NCBI RefSeq assembly: GCF_040436345.1
Contig: NC_133215.1
Coordinates: 21,459,306-21,523,305 of the forward strand
DNA from: Pagrus major
Lineage: Eukaryota; Chordata; Actinopteri; Spariformes; Sparidae
Reading direction: 5' to 3'
Length of the DNA stretch: 64,000 nt
Below the pieces are notes generated by a model, which saw nothing but the letters and a program-made list of their open reading frames with translations, ran no database searches and was not told the origin of the DNA. A program made the translations under genes and the position numbers. Of this stretch, positions 23,627-35,143 are shown piece after piece (the first letter of the stretch is position 1; every line of letters starts with the position of its first letter).

Positions 23627-24855
23627 GTAAGCTATTTGCTTCATATCTGTAAAACAGTTTTATCTAATCTCAGTCAGTTCAGCTCTGCTTTAGAGACGCA
23701 CTTCACCAGCTAGAAAGAGAAATAAAGCCAGTTAGATGTTTGACGGCTGTTGGCCTCTGGGGTGAATAACATGTCCATGTAGGGTAGAGAAAGCTGATGC
23801 AAAACAACAAGTTTACACCGACAGCAAAACCACACAAAACAATAACTGCTATATTAAAACACACAAAGTGTATTCAATCGAATTTTGTGAGAATGAGTGA
23901 CTTCCCTTATCTGGAAATCATCTGGAATTGAAGGAAATTTTGTAAGAAATTTTTTTTAAAAAAACTGTGGAGAAGGAACTCAGCTGGTTTTTGAGGCTTA
24001 ACCAAACACATTTGAACATAATGAAAATCCTACACATGGATGAGCTTTGCCACTGTGGAAATCACAAAGAACCTTGTCTTTAGACATTAAAGCAATATGT
24101 TTGCCAATAGTAAGATGTTAAAAAAGGTGGTAAGAAAAAAAATATGGTAAGATCTGTTATTGTGGACAGTAATTTCAGATTTGAGTCTTTGTTCAGGGCC
24201 CTGTTCATTGTTTTTTGTTTTTTTTTCAGTCAGCAGCTCACTTTCTCTGTGTTTTCCTCAATTTCATCTTCCTGGATTTTTTAACTCTCAACCTGTTTTT
24301 TCTCTCTTCTGCATTTGCTTTCTTTCAGTCATTTTCCTGTAAACTTATAATTTTTTAGTGGCGCTCTTAGTGTCTGGGATAATTTGCCTGGCTGCATAAT
24401 CAAATAAAGTATGATTCAACTGACTGACATCAAATAAGTGACCTTGTAGCTCCGTGGAAGTAAATACATTTGTGTCAAAAGATTATTTCATAATATAAAA
24501 ATAATACGTTCTCTAGTTATTATCAACTTAGCTTCATATGTTTCCTCACACGTTTAAATCACTGTTTTTCATTCACATGCATACTGAAAAATGAGCTTTG
24601 AATTCAGATGTTCAGATCAAAAACACTATTCAGGGTTTACTGTCACTGTTTTGTATGGCTCGTCATTGCGTTTCCCTCTCTTCAAGAGAAGGGGAATTCA
24701 CAGTTGCACTAATACATGAAATGTAAATGAGAGTCAAAGCAGGAGGGGGAAGTAAGGTCAGTGTTTCCCTGACTGAAGTGGTTGCAGAGATAGAGAGGGA
24801 ATATGGATCTCACGAACTCAGTGGAAATAAATACAAAGGACAAATGCATTCTTAG

Positions 24856-25223
24856 TTAAAGGTGCACTGTGTAGTTTTGAGGAAAAAAAAAATTAATCAG
24901 AAGAGAAAGATCTTCAGACAGATTTTTTTTATGCCTAAACAAACTCAACAAACAAACTCTCTTTGTTTTTATGACTGAATAAACTGAATAAACAAACTGA
25001 GCTTAAAGGACAACACAATTTCACACTGTTTTACTTTGTTTTGTATTTGGCGGACCCTGCCACCTTTCTCGCCTCAAACTGTGTTCTGGGGACCTTATCT
25101 TCCTCTGAGCACAGCTTGTTTATTAAGTTATGGAAGAAATTAATATTTCTGAGTTTGCATTATTACCTCATTAATATTATAAATAGTAAAATTTCTTCTC
25201 CAAAACTACATTGTGCCCCTTAA
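24856..25223 (+). mobile_element. Complete TTAA-flanked MITE-like element
   Basis: About 368 bases bounded by TTAA on both sides. The left end is AGGTGCACTGTGTAGTTTTG; the right end, read in reverse complement, is GGGGCACAATGTAGTTTTGG, an imperfect terminal inverted repeat of about 20 bases. There is no transposase. TTAA duplication is the signature of piggyBac-like transposition, so it is plausibly a non-autonomous piggyBac-type element. A truncated relative lies at 667-926. Confidence 0.7.
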
Positions 25224-25620
25224 ACATACACAATCTGATATGTATACAAATATAATCAAAGTAAAGAATCAAAGTTAAAGTTATTGTAGAATTTACACTA
25301 ACATACTGTATATAACAGTGTTAATGGCCACAATCTGTAAGGATTCGATATCAAAATATTAGAAGATGATTAATGGTCTTGATCACTGATTTTGAACTTC
25401 AAAAATCACTAAAAAACTGAAGCTCATGTTGTGTTTATTGTGTAAAAACAATTAAACTACTAATACTTGTCCAGCTTCAGAAAATAATGAACAAAGACAC
25501 TTCACTCACAACTGTGAAAATAGCATGAAAACAAACACGTCAAACAGATGACTTCCTTTTGGGGGCCAACATCCCTTCAAAATCCACATGCAACTTCTCA
25601 GACACGCATGTAGAACCACA

Positions 25621-25648
25621 CACGCACACACACACACACACACACACA
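25621..25648. repeat. (CA)n microsatellite
   Basis: Fourteen CA units, with one CG, about 350 bases before the candidate first-exon donor of pik3r5. Confidence 0.9.
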
Positions 25649-25699
25649 ATTGCACTTCCCACCTATACACGCCAGCAGCCTCCCTCATTGTGCTCACAT

Positions 25700-25930
25700 G
25701 CACCTCTCTCATACACTTCCTGTTTGCCCTGTTTGTGAGCCGCAGTGTGTGTGAGTGTGAAGCGCAGAAGCGTTTGAACGCAGCAGAGAGCTACAACCAG
25801 ATACTAGCGGCTGATTTCAGTCTTGTTTGCCTGCACTACTCCTCCGCCGTGCCCAGGATGTGGGTTTGTCTGTTAAACGATGTGTGCGTGGTGAATGAAT
25901 GGCAGCGGCACTGAGCTGGAGACACTTTGC
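25700..25930 (+). promoter_or_regulatory. pik3r5: Putative pik3r5 promoter with an ETS site
   Basis: A CACTTCCTGT box at 25714-25723 (ACAGGAAGTG on the other strand) is a good ETS/PU.1-class site. It sits about 270 bases upstream of the candidate first-exon donor. Class IB PI3K adaptors are chiefly expressed in blood cells, where ETS factors drive many TATA-less promoters. No TATA box was seen. The exact start site is not defined. Confidence 0.35.
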
Positions 25931-25993
25931 CTGGGACTCTTTGGACTCTTTGGACACATACAGAGGCTATGGATGCTGGACAGTAAACTGCAG
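25930..25993 (+). other. pik3r5: Candidate non-coding first exon of pik3r5
   Basis: A consensus donor (CTGCAG|GTAAGA) at 25993/25994 follows a unique leader-like sequence. The next usable acceptor is at 35028, 16 bases before the pik3r5 ATG, so a 9 kb first intron would result. A five-codon upstream frame (ATG GAT GCT GGA CAG TAA) lies just before the donor. The 5' boundary is not known. Confidence 0.45.
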
Positions 25994-27019
25994 GTAAGAC
26001 AATGAGGCAGTGATGGGTTTATTTTATTATGAAGGGCATGTGCTCCCTTCTCTTTGGGCTTGGACGGGGACAGCAGTCACTGACTGTCAGCCTGATGAGT
26101 TCAGTGACTCCCTGACTGACACTAGACTAGAGTTAACATCTTTGCACATGTGAATATGTGAGAATATGATGGTTTGTGACAATATTGTATAGCTTAATTT
26201 ATCTATTATGATGTTATATTGACATCTTGGAGACTCTTTAAAGCTGATTTTGTCAGTCAACTTTCTGTGTCATCTTGTTTTGACTCATGTAAATATGTTT
26301 TTTATTTCTCTGCAATGTGAAAGCCTCTGGTGTCTTGTTTTCTGTCAGAGGGGCTGATGGGCAGCGTCAGCCTCTCAGTGATGGGAAAAGCAGGGCTGTG
26401 ATGTTGACAGCTCTGCCCTCTGTTAGCCCACAGACCCCCCAATGTGATACCATTTTGGGAACTTCTGCTTTTTCATAAGCTCGATATGATTCATGCTTTT
26501 AATAAACGCTGAGGAAGTAGAGAAGCAGAGGCACGTGTTAGTCGCCTGGACGTTATCTTATTTATCTCATCTGTGTCTGTGTTTCGATCTGTTAAAGGGA
26601 ACATATATGTCAGATAGCATGATCTGTGTCAGCACCTTAAAGTGTATGGTGTGGTGATATAGGGTCATGGGGAAATTTCATTGGCTGTAGTTGGTTTTAC
26701 AAATACTGCACTGAAAAGTGGCAACCAGGATGTTGAGTCTTCTTTACTGTCACTAAGCATAAGTTCAGTCTGACACGACAGTCTGTCAGTGGTCTTTGAG
26801 GACTCCACCCCATAGAAACTGTACCGAGCCAACGCCTGAACTCAACATCCTTTTTACTACATAAACCAACAACTTGTCAGCCAGACAAGGTGCAGTACAA
26901 GTGCCTTTTGTAGAGGAGCTGACTTTTAATTCAGGTATTCATAAGTGGTAATAACTAAAGATGGTGAATTGTGGCCTAAAGTGACAAATTACCGTATAAA
27001 ATAAGGCAAAACATTTCTT

Positions 27020-27375
27020 TATTTGTCTAGTTCAGGTCTCAAGTTGAGCAAGCTACTCCACCATTTAAACATTGCACTCTTTCGGACTCACGATGGACTA
27101 TTAAAAAAAAAAAAAGAATTAAAACCAGAATCCAAAATATGGACTTTTTCATCACTCACAAAACCTGTCGCCTACAATACCCACAATTCAGCTCAACAAG
27201 TTTTTTCAAACATGTAGTCTTCAGACCCAGCCGACACTGACTCAAGTGACATCACTTGAGGTAATTTATCAGACTTCGCTCAGTTCCCTCTGGAGCAACA
27301 AAAGGCTTTATAACACTTTTTTCAGATAAGCGGTAGTAAATAGCTGTAAAGTATAAAATTTGTGGTTTCCCTTTA
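27020..27375 (-). repeat. Inverted copy of the 10.6 kb MITE-like repeat
   Basis: Read in reverse complement it starts CTTAAAGGGAAACCACAAAT. It then shares CCTCAAGTGATGTCACTTGA, GTCAGTGTCGGCTGGG and GACTACATGTTTGAAAA with the element at 10641. Confidence 0.6.
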
Positions 27376-28269
27376 AGTCTTAAATCAGTGAAGTATCAAG
27401 TCTCATCAAAACAAGATCCAAGTCAGATCTTCATAAGCAAATAAGAAAGTAAATGGCAGGACTTTCAGATCAGATTGCTGACCTTTAAACTGTTCTTCAA
27501 AGTTTTTTGTTTTCTTAATCTGGAACCAGTTTGTCTCAATAAATGGACCAACTCAAGTCTTCGGCGAGTCTGTCCATTTTTCAAGTGTCAAATTCCCATT
27601 TTTGTGATTCTGACTTGAGTCCACATGTCAGTTTCACAATCTATACAGCTCTGCTCTGGATAAAAGATTTGACTCCACAAAATAACAAGTGGCTTAACTT
27701 AAATTTGATCGATGTCTATAGCCCCGAGGTAGATACTGCCTCATGTTTGATTCCCATCAGTGGTAACGAACTATTTAATGACTGAATAAATACCAACATT
27801 ACAAGTTTTTCTCCATAAGAAAATCCTAAGCATCAAATGCCTGCCTGTCAGATGACAACACACCCTTCCTGTGTAACCTAAGGAAGAGATCATCTAATTT
27901 TCTTAGAAATGCTTCAATTACACAATCAGTACCATCAGCTCTCATCCTGTTGAGAAATAAAAACTGCCAGTGTAGGTCATGTGTCAGGCGAACAAAGAAA
28001 AAATTACACAGATTGATGACGTTCATTGGAGGCAGCAGATATTGCCTCCCTTTGTTGTTTACCGCAGATATATTAGATATGAAGAGCGAACGCCGTCACA
28101 GTCTGTTGTTTTTTTCTTATTTCACAGCTAGCAGAGGATGACTGCAGTATCCCAGTGCAACACTGTTGTGTGTTATTCACAACATTGCTTCCTGTTTGTC
28201 TCTTTATGGCTGTGGTATCACTAAAATCTGCATTTCACCTTTACGGCACATACTTTGAAGTCAACACCC

Positions 28270-28271
<2 letters not shown>

Positions 28272-28344
<73 letters not shown>
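28272..28344. repeat. (TG)n microsatellite
   Basis: About 36 uninterrupted TG units, likely highly polymorphic. Confidence 0.97.
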
Positions 28345-28346
<2 letters not shown>

Positions 28347-29020
28347 CATATGCATTTGTGCACATGCACAACACACCTGTTGCTGCAAAACTATATAGTT
28401 TCATTGATGTAAGCCTTAAAGCACAAATTTTTAGCACATATTAGAACAGATTTTACAGGATATGGATTTCAACTGGAAATCATGGATACCCGCATCCTCA
28501 TCATTTGCTGCATGATAAACCCGGAGTTGTTTAGTGTAAAACTGAGCAGACAAGTACTCTGTTACAGGGTCACAATTGACTCCTTGTTTTCTGGAGTTGC
28601 GTGTCATAAGCTGATGTAACGCCGTCTGATATTTGCATTCATGATAGTTTCATCAAGTGTTTATCAGTGTTATTGAGGAAGTGAAGCCCAAAGTTTATAT
28701 AGAGTGGCTCTCTGTTCTCTAAGCGACAGAACAACCTCTATGTTTTGGTGCTGTAGTTAGATTGCTGCGTCCCACTTTATTTTTAAAGCTGATACTTTCT
28801 ACTTGAGTCACTTCAATGCAGTTGCAAATAAGAATACACTATAGGTTTATTTAAGTTTCAAGTAGATACAGATAAGAGATACAGCAAGGTATTGCAGGGA
28901 AGAATCTTCTCCCAGTTGCATTAAATGTAAAGTTTTTTTTTGTATAACTGACTTCAGAAAAAAGGCTTTAAGATGTAATATGCATTAATTCTGCTTTAAC
29001 CTTTAATTAATTCTGCACAA

Positions 29021-29470
29021 ACCAGGGAAATCCACAAGTTTACTCAAGGTAACAGTGTGTTTTATCACTGCTGCTACTTCCAGGATAGGGAAGTAGGCAA
29101 ACAAGATTAAATTACGGCGAATAAAACTTGAAAACATTACCTCATCTGTGAACTTTTGCAGCCGAGTCACATCAGATAGATTTTCATCAGTAGTGGTAGT
29201 TGTTTAATGGTGTATACATCAACATCAACATTACAGTATATAAACACCCAACAATGGAGGTCAGCTTCGCAGATCGCTGCTGCAGTCAGGTTGATAAACA
29301 GGAGTGAAGATAAATCCACTTTGTAATCCTAAACGTTTAAAAGTAATCTCTGAGCTTTCCTCCCATCTGTAGACAGTTCTGGATCAGAGCAGAATCTGAA
29401 GGGACTCCAGGTGTTTATTCTCCAGAGCTTCTGGCTTTATTTCAGAGTCTTGAGCCGGCTCTAAGCAGCT
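29021..29470 (+). repeat. Dispersed repeat, copy A
   Basis: Shares with 31523-32077 the segments CCACAAGTTTACTCAAGGTAA, TCGCTGCTGCAGTCAGGTTG, ATAAACAGGAGTGAA, AATCTCTGAGCT and CAGGTGTTTAT in the same order and orientation. The central parts differ in length. Confidence 0.7.
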
Positions 29471-31522
29471 AAGCAGTGGCTCTTGTCCCCCTCCGGCTCC
29501 GCCCAGCCCTCCACGCAAACATCTTTTGTTTTGTTTTGTTTGGTAGAGATCCCCCTAGTGGCAGGATGACGCTGACAAGACATGGCCAACATGACATGGC
29601 CAAAAATGGAAATTTCAACATCTGCAATTCCATGACAACTGGGCAGACTCTGTCTGCTGCTGATGCTGATCACATGATATGAACAAAAACTCAGCTGCTG
29701 TTTCATAGATCAATAATACACTTTAATACTCATCTGTGAAATTCATTGCAGTGCTTTGCAAGGGCAAAAACAAAAGATGTGTTTTATGCCACACACTGGT
29801 CCACCTTAAACTCCAGCTTCAGTTTATCTGACTGCTGAGCTCTCACCGGTAGCGGTTGTTTGAACTAAAGGAAGCACTTAGTTACAGTGGAGCTTTGGAG
29901 TTGGACCACTGTTGTTTCCTAAAGCCATAAGAGGCCGGTTCACATCCAGTGGGTCAGTGGAGAGAAAGGGGGGGGGTAACAGCTCTGTGGGCCAGCAGAG
30001 GAAGACTGGATGTGAATATCAGACTCTATTAATTCAGCTAAAATGACAGACACACATACTGTACACACACAAGCTCTCCTCCCTGGTCTGTGGGAGTATA
30101 TCTCAGAGTCTGATCACACCACAACAATAGGGAGGCACCTGCTTCCTCAGCTGAGCAGGGAAGCTCTCTTCCTGTTAGGAAGCAGTTGGTAATGGGATCA
30201 GTGGGAGAGATGGGAAGCAGCCTGTGAGGAGATGGAAGGAGGGGAGAAGGAGATCGGCATGAGAATGAGACAGAAAGACACAGGTGGAGGTGAAGTGCTG
30301 GCAGAGCTCGGTTTGTGTGGGAAACTTGTAATGCCTCACAGTTATTCGTAGGAGTTTGAGTGTTGGGGATCAATGTACTCTGTGTTCAGAAGAGTCTCCA
30401 CAGCATCATGTTCTGAAGTTTTGTGCTTGTTAAGGCTTACCACATGGATGTTTGCCTGACCTTCAAGGTCAAAATGTTGCACCATCGCAGTATTCAACTT
30501 ATGGACTATAGTGCGACAAGACAGTCCAGTGTAAATCTGTTGTAAGGATTGTTTCAAATTGTTCTTCCACCATCCAAACGCTGCTTATTATTGTCTGACT
30601 GTTGTGAGTAGAAAAAGTGGAAGTGACCTTGTTGACTCTTAGGGATGTGCTGCATACATCCTCTTATGAAACACCACAGACTCATGCATTTGCAACACCA
30701 CGAGCATATCTACGTAAACAACTGTCATGACACTCTGGAGTTCGGACGGAACTTTACTGAAGCACTACTCATGTTACCATGGCACCCTAGCTTTCTGAGG
30801 AAAAACACCAGTACAAGTACATCAAATCAGTACTCTGTTGTCGTCAGCAGAAATATTACCACAGTTAGTGCTGATAGAGTTGAGAACAACACTTTCACTG
30901 GATGGTGCCACCACATATTAGGTCATCACCTCCTTTATTACCTTTACATATGTCCATTGAACCGCATCCTGAATGCAGAAGTCATCACGGCTCTGACTTA
31001 TTAGTTCCTTCCACTCTCACCGGGCTCTCGTCCAGCTCTGTCCGACCCTGACAATGACCGGAGCCCTCAGCACAAGTGTCCAACACACTCGGCTCTATAC
31101 CCCTGCTCAGTGCCACTCGGGACACCTCTTAGACACAATACCTCTCAGGGGAGGAGGCACCGCTGAGAAAAAGGGAGCTACATGGATGTGTTTATGTCTT
31201 GAGCTGTTGGTATTGTTATTGAATGGTAACTGTAGGAAAAAGAGTGAAGTGGTGGGGGGATAATTGAGCTTCATTCCTCTGGCCTCCTGAACTTCGGTTT
31301 GCACGAGCTTCCTGCCCCACGTCTTCACTGGTGGTAATGATGAGGTCGGTGGGTCGGATGTTTGTACAGTATGTGTGTGTGGCAGTACTGTATACTATGT
31401 CTGTGCAAGCATACGTGTGTGATTATGTGCACTATTGTTTGTGTAACACATGTAACATTTCCATAGGTGTGTTTGTATGCTGTGTTGTATGTGTTGACTT
31501 TTTGTGTTGACTACTGAATATT

Positions 31523-32077
31523 CAAACCCAGAGAAAACCACAAGTTTTCTCAAGGTAAGGGTGCGTTTCATTCGGTCACCCATCGCTACTTTTGGCATAG
31601 CCCCAAACAGCCAGATGACTCCTCTGTGTGTTAGCCGTAAGCTAGTGAGTAACAGCACAAAGCAAGGTTGGTCTGTGTGTTTAAAATTAAGGTCAAGCCT
31701 CTCCAAATTCAGCACTCACCAGAGACTCTGGTTCTCTTTCTTCTTTTTCCCTCACTGCTCTGTAATGTTGTTCATGAAGTAAGGTATTTCCCCTCCAGCT
31801 TCAGTCGGCAGTCAACAATACAGTACTTACAGAAACGCCTGACAATGAAGATCACCTCAGCACATCGCTGCTGCAGTCAGGTTGATAAACAGGAGTGAAT
31901 CCCAAAAGTGAAGAAATCTCTGAGCTCCCCTTCGATAGTAAACGGCTCCAGATTAGAGCAGAATCCAAACTGACTGCAGGTGTTTATGCCTCCACAAGGT
32001 CTGGCTCTGCACCAGACTCTCTGAGCATCTGCAGTCCGTCACTCCCCACACAAAAAGAACTACATATTGTGCATTAA
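31523..32077 (+). repeat. Dispersed repeat, copy B, TTAA-type right end
   Basis: Same order of shared segments as copy A. It ends AGAACTACATATTGTGCATTAA; in reverse complement this (TTAATGCACAATATGTAGTT) resembles the terminus of the TTAA-flanked element at 24856-25223. A MITE of a related family is therefore likely. Confidence 0.7.
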
Positions 32078-32270
32078 AAAGAATAGTTTGAGAGGTTTTT
32101 AGCTTTCTTGTTGAGAAAAGGCTATCCTGGCTCTGTGCAGGGTGACAAAATACATATCTAAAGCTCACCTATTACATGTTAAATCTTGTTTGTTTAATTA
32201 ATCTTAAAAAGACACAATAAAAACAACACATTGCCATTTTACAGGGTTTGTTAGCTCGGTGCAGTAAGTG
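32077..32270 (+). repeat. Dispersed teleost repeat abutting copy B
   Basis: The segments AGCTTTCTTGTTGAGA, CTATCCTGGCTCTGTGCAGG, CTAAAGCTCACCTATTACAT and ATCTTGTTTGTTTAAT, in this order, match a very common fish repeat that I recall beginning AAAGGAATAGTTTGACATTT. The copy is internally deleted. Confidence 0.6.
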
Positions 32271-32435
32271 AAAGTTTTGGTATCACCATGATTTTGCCAG
32301 ACATCTTTGAAGCAATCCAGATAATATTGTTTTTATGCTTTGCTTTTGTATATACAAAACAAAGAAGATATAACATAATACTGAGCTTTGGTTAGCCAGT
32401 AGAAGAATTCTGTTAACCTTCAGACAGTATATTAG

Positions 32436-32436
<1 letters not shown>

Positions 32437-32493
<57 letters not shown>
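32437..32493. repeat. (TG)n microsatellite
   Basis: About 28 uninterrupted TG units. Confidence 0.97.
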
Positions 32494-32494
<1 letters not shown>

Positions 32495-35027
32495 AGGTAG
32501 GGTTATCAGGTGAGTGGGTGTGTAAGAGCAAGTGAGTCACCCATTAACACTCATTTGACAGGCACCATTTATTTCTAGCTTTCATGTGAAATGGGGAATT
32601 CGTTAAACGCCCTGGGGAAAGTTTGAGAAGATGTAATCAGGCAAAAACAGAGTTGCTCACCTCTGTCTCATTTCTGACTTCACTCTGTAAGAACTCAGCT
32701 ATCAGACAGGTTGCTTATTTTTCCATCATCAAAACAAGCTGATGAATAAAGTACGTATGTTAGCTCCGATGAAGCGACTTCAATTTTTTGAGAATTTGGC
32801 TTCATGAGTCACTGACAACAGCAAATAAATGCTGAGCTGCTCAAGTTCTCAAACAGGAAATCTTTATAAAGCTTTGCTCTCTTTTTTTTGGGAAGTATGT
32901 TTTTTCCGCTTCTTAAATTTGGATGTTTTCCAATATACACACACTTTGGAAAAGTGTATGTGGTAAGAGGAGCTTTAAAAATATATCAAGTGGTGACATA
33001 TCACACTACCAACCACCATGGAACTTCTCTTCTGATCTCACCCAATGAATATTTATGAACTGTTGCAGTATATTTTTAATGCTGGTATTTGTCACACCAA
33101 GGCCTTACACACTGTGACAAAATATATCAGATTTATTTTTGATTCAATATCCCATTCACTCAGATGTTTCCCAGTTGACTTAATTTATATCTCATTGCTC
33201 AGACAGACATCTTAAAAACATGTTTGTTCATATCATCTTTGAACTGATTACAGGTCACACCCCTGTTCCCATCTACAGAGGTTGTTAGTCATTGAGCAAA
33301 GTCATCCAAGTGTTTTTGAAGTGAACAATGTGATGAAATCCAGTTCTTACCAGAAAGTCAGAGAAATTACTTATATTTAGAATATGTGGATAATTAAATA
33401 TTGGAAACAATCAGATAAAACCTGACACAAGCTACAGGCTTCGTCTGAAAAGCTATAGTTTAAATGTATGGAAACTACCAGATCTAACCAAATTGCTTTA
33501 GTTGTCTTAGCTGCCTACACATGACATAACATCCTACACACCATTTGTGTGATAAATGCCAAATTTGATGACATTACATTCATGTTAATAATAATGTCAA
33601 TGTTAATCTTGTGTAGCTGGACTCCATCGCAATAAGCTGCTGGAAGTCAAATAAATAAACAAACAGATATTCAGTAGATTTAAGTAAGGGATGGTGGAGT
33701 GTGGTACTGATGATCATCAAAGTAAAAACATCTACAAACCTCAAAGAGCCCAACACCACAGGACAGCAAAATACTGTATGTGCACTTTGTGATGAATATT
33801 TTGAGACTGATCATATATGAGTTGTGAGAAGTCCCCCCTCAGCGACACCTGCACCACTCCAAGGGAATTCAGAAATCTACCAATGTTGTAGTAACCATGA
33901 AGAAGTAGTCACTGAACATTTTGAGCATGTGGCTTCTGTTTTTATTGTAGCATTTTTCTGGTTTGGAAAGCAGTCTTGGTTAACTTTTGGATTTGGTTGG
34001 TTGAGGTCGAATCATTATCATTCGATATGCGATATCATGAACTATGAATGTTGTTTATCTAAAAGCAGCCAGGATTTATAAACTCAACTCTTTTAAGTCA
34101 CTGATGGGACTTCCCTGGCACCTTGCTATGCACATAGCTTCTGATGGGATGTGTTCATAACAGAACTGAAACAAGTCGCCACACCTGTGTTGTCCTTAGA
34201 TGCTGTGTGAAAAACAGCCATATGCACTGATAAACTGAAAGTTATAAAAGTGAAGTTCAGCATGTCCTGATGAGTCAGTGTGGTGAAGATATGTTGTACT
34301 TACAATGTTGTGGTCATACTGGAATGATATATTTCACTATTCACCACGTCTCTGATCTACAGCTTTGTTTCACAACTGAATCTAATAACTGAAATCACTG
34401 ATGACTGTTTTTCTCTCACAATAAAAGTCATACAGTGAAAATTGTGGGCTTGTTTTGCTTTGCCTAAATGTTGCTCTCAAAGGTTGTTGAGTAAAGTTTA
34501 AATTTCATTCAGGAAACCAACAACTAATAATGTATTTACTGCCAGTAAAAGGGTATATCTGTAAATGTAAATGTCTGGATGTATTTTGCAGAGGTAGATG
34601 TTGTTTGTTGTTGTATAATTTAACATTTTAAACGTATCACAGAACATGATTTGCTAATGTGGCATCCGTCAATATTTTTTAAGAGTTTTAGAGACAGGGG
34701 TCAATCATGTGTACTGATGTTTCAGGAACTATGACAACAGAAAAGCAAAACAAGCAACCCCTTGTCTGTTTTCCTTCCCCTTAGAAATCTCCTTTTATGG
34801 TTTGCGTATCAAATTTTTTCAACTAATTTCCATACTCAGCGGGTGATCTGCCCTCATGCAAAACATACTGCAACACATAATGTCCATGAACAGAGAGGAG
34901 CATGTTTGTGCATGCATGTCAATATTATCTATATTTAGATAATATTCCACAGAATCCATGAATGGAAGTGGAGTTATGTAACATGTTTTGAGGTTTAATA
35001 TCCGCTCGATCTCTCATCCCTCCACAG

Positions 35028-35143
35028 AAGCTGAGCGGTGAAGATGCAGCACACCTCGTGCACAGAGGACAGGATCCAGCATGCTCTGGACAGGTGTCTG
35101 GATGGGCTGAGACAAAGCCCCACAGCTGCACACCACTGGAACG
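35028..35143 (+). other. pik3r5: pik3r5 exon carrying the start codon
   Basis: Acceptor TCCACAG ends at 35027, the ATG is at 35044 and the donor GTAAGA starts at 35144. It encodes 33 residues plus one base. The start is chosen because [11 protein letters not shown] follows six residues in, as in the mammalian N-terminus, and no upstream in-frame ATG exists between the acceptor and this codon. Confidence 0.9.

Larger units (their letters stand above)
22330..25700. other. Intergenic spacer between ntn1 and pik3r5
   Basis: No supported gene. It holds an (AAAT)n run at about 22554-22580, a (GAAA)n array at 22985-23072, one isolated exon-like block at 23566-23626 and a complete TTAA-flanked element at 24856-25223. 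The rest is AT-rich unique sequence. The two flanking genes are transcribed away from each other across it. Confidence 0.7.
25994..35027 (+). other. pik3r5: Probable first intron of pik3r5
   Basis: About 9 kb without supported exons. It contains an inverted copy of the 10.6 kb element (27020-27375), a (TG)n run (28272-28344), two related element copies (29021-29470 and 31523-32077), a second repeat abutting the latter (32077-32270), and another (TG)n run (32437-32493). Sequence from 33 to 35 kb is AT-rich and unremarkable. Confidence 0.5.
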
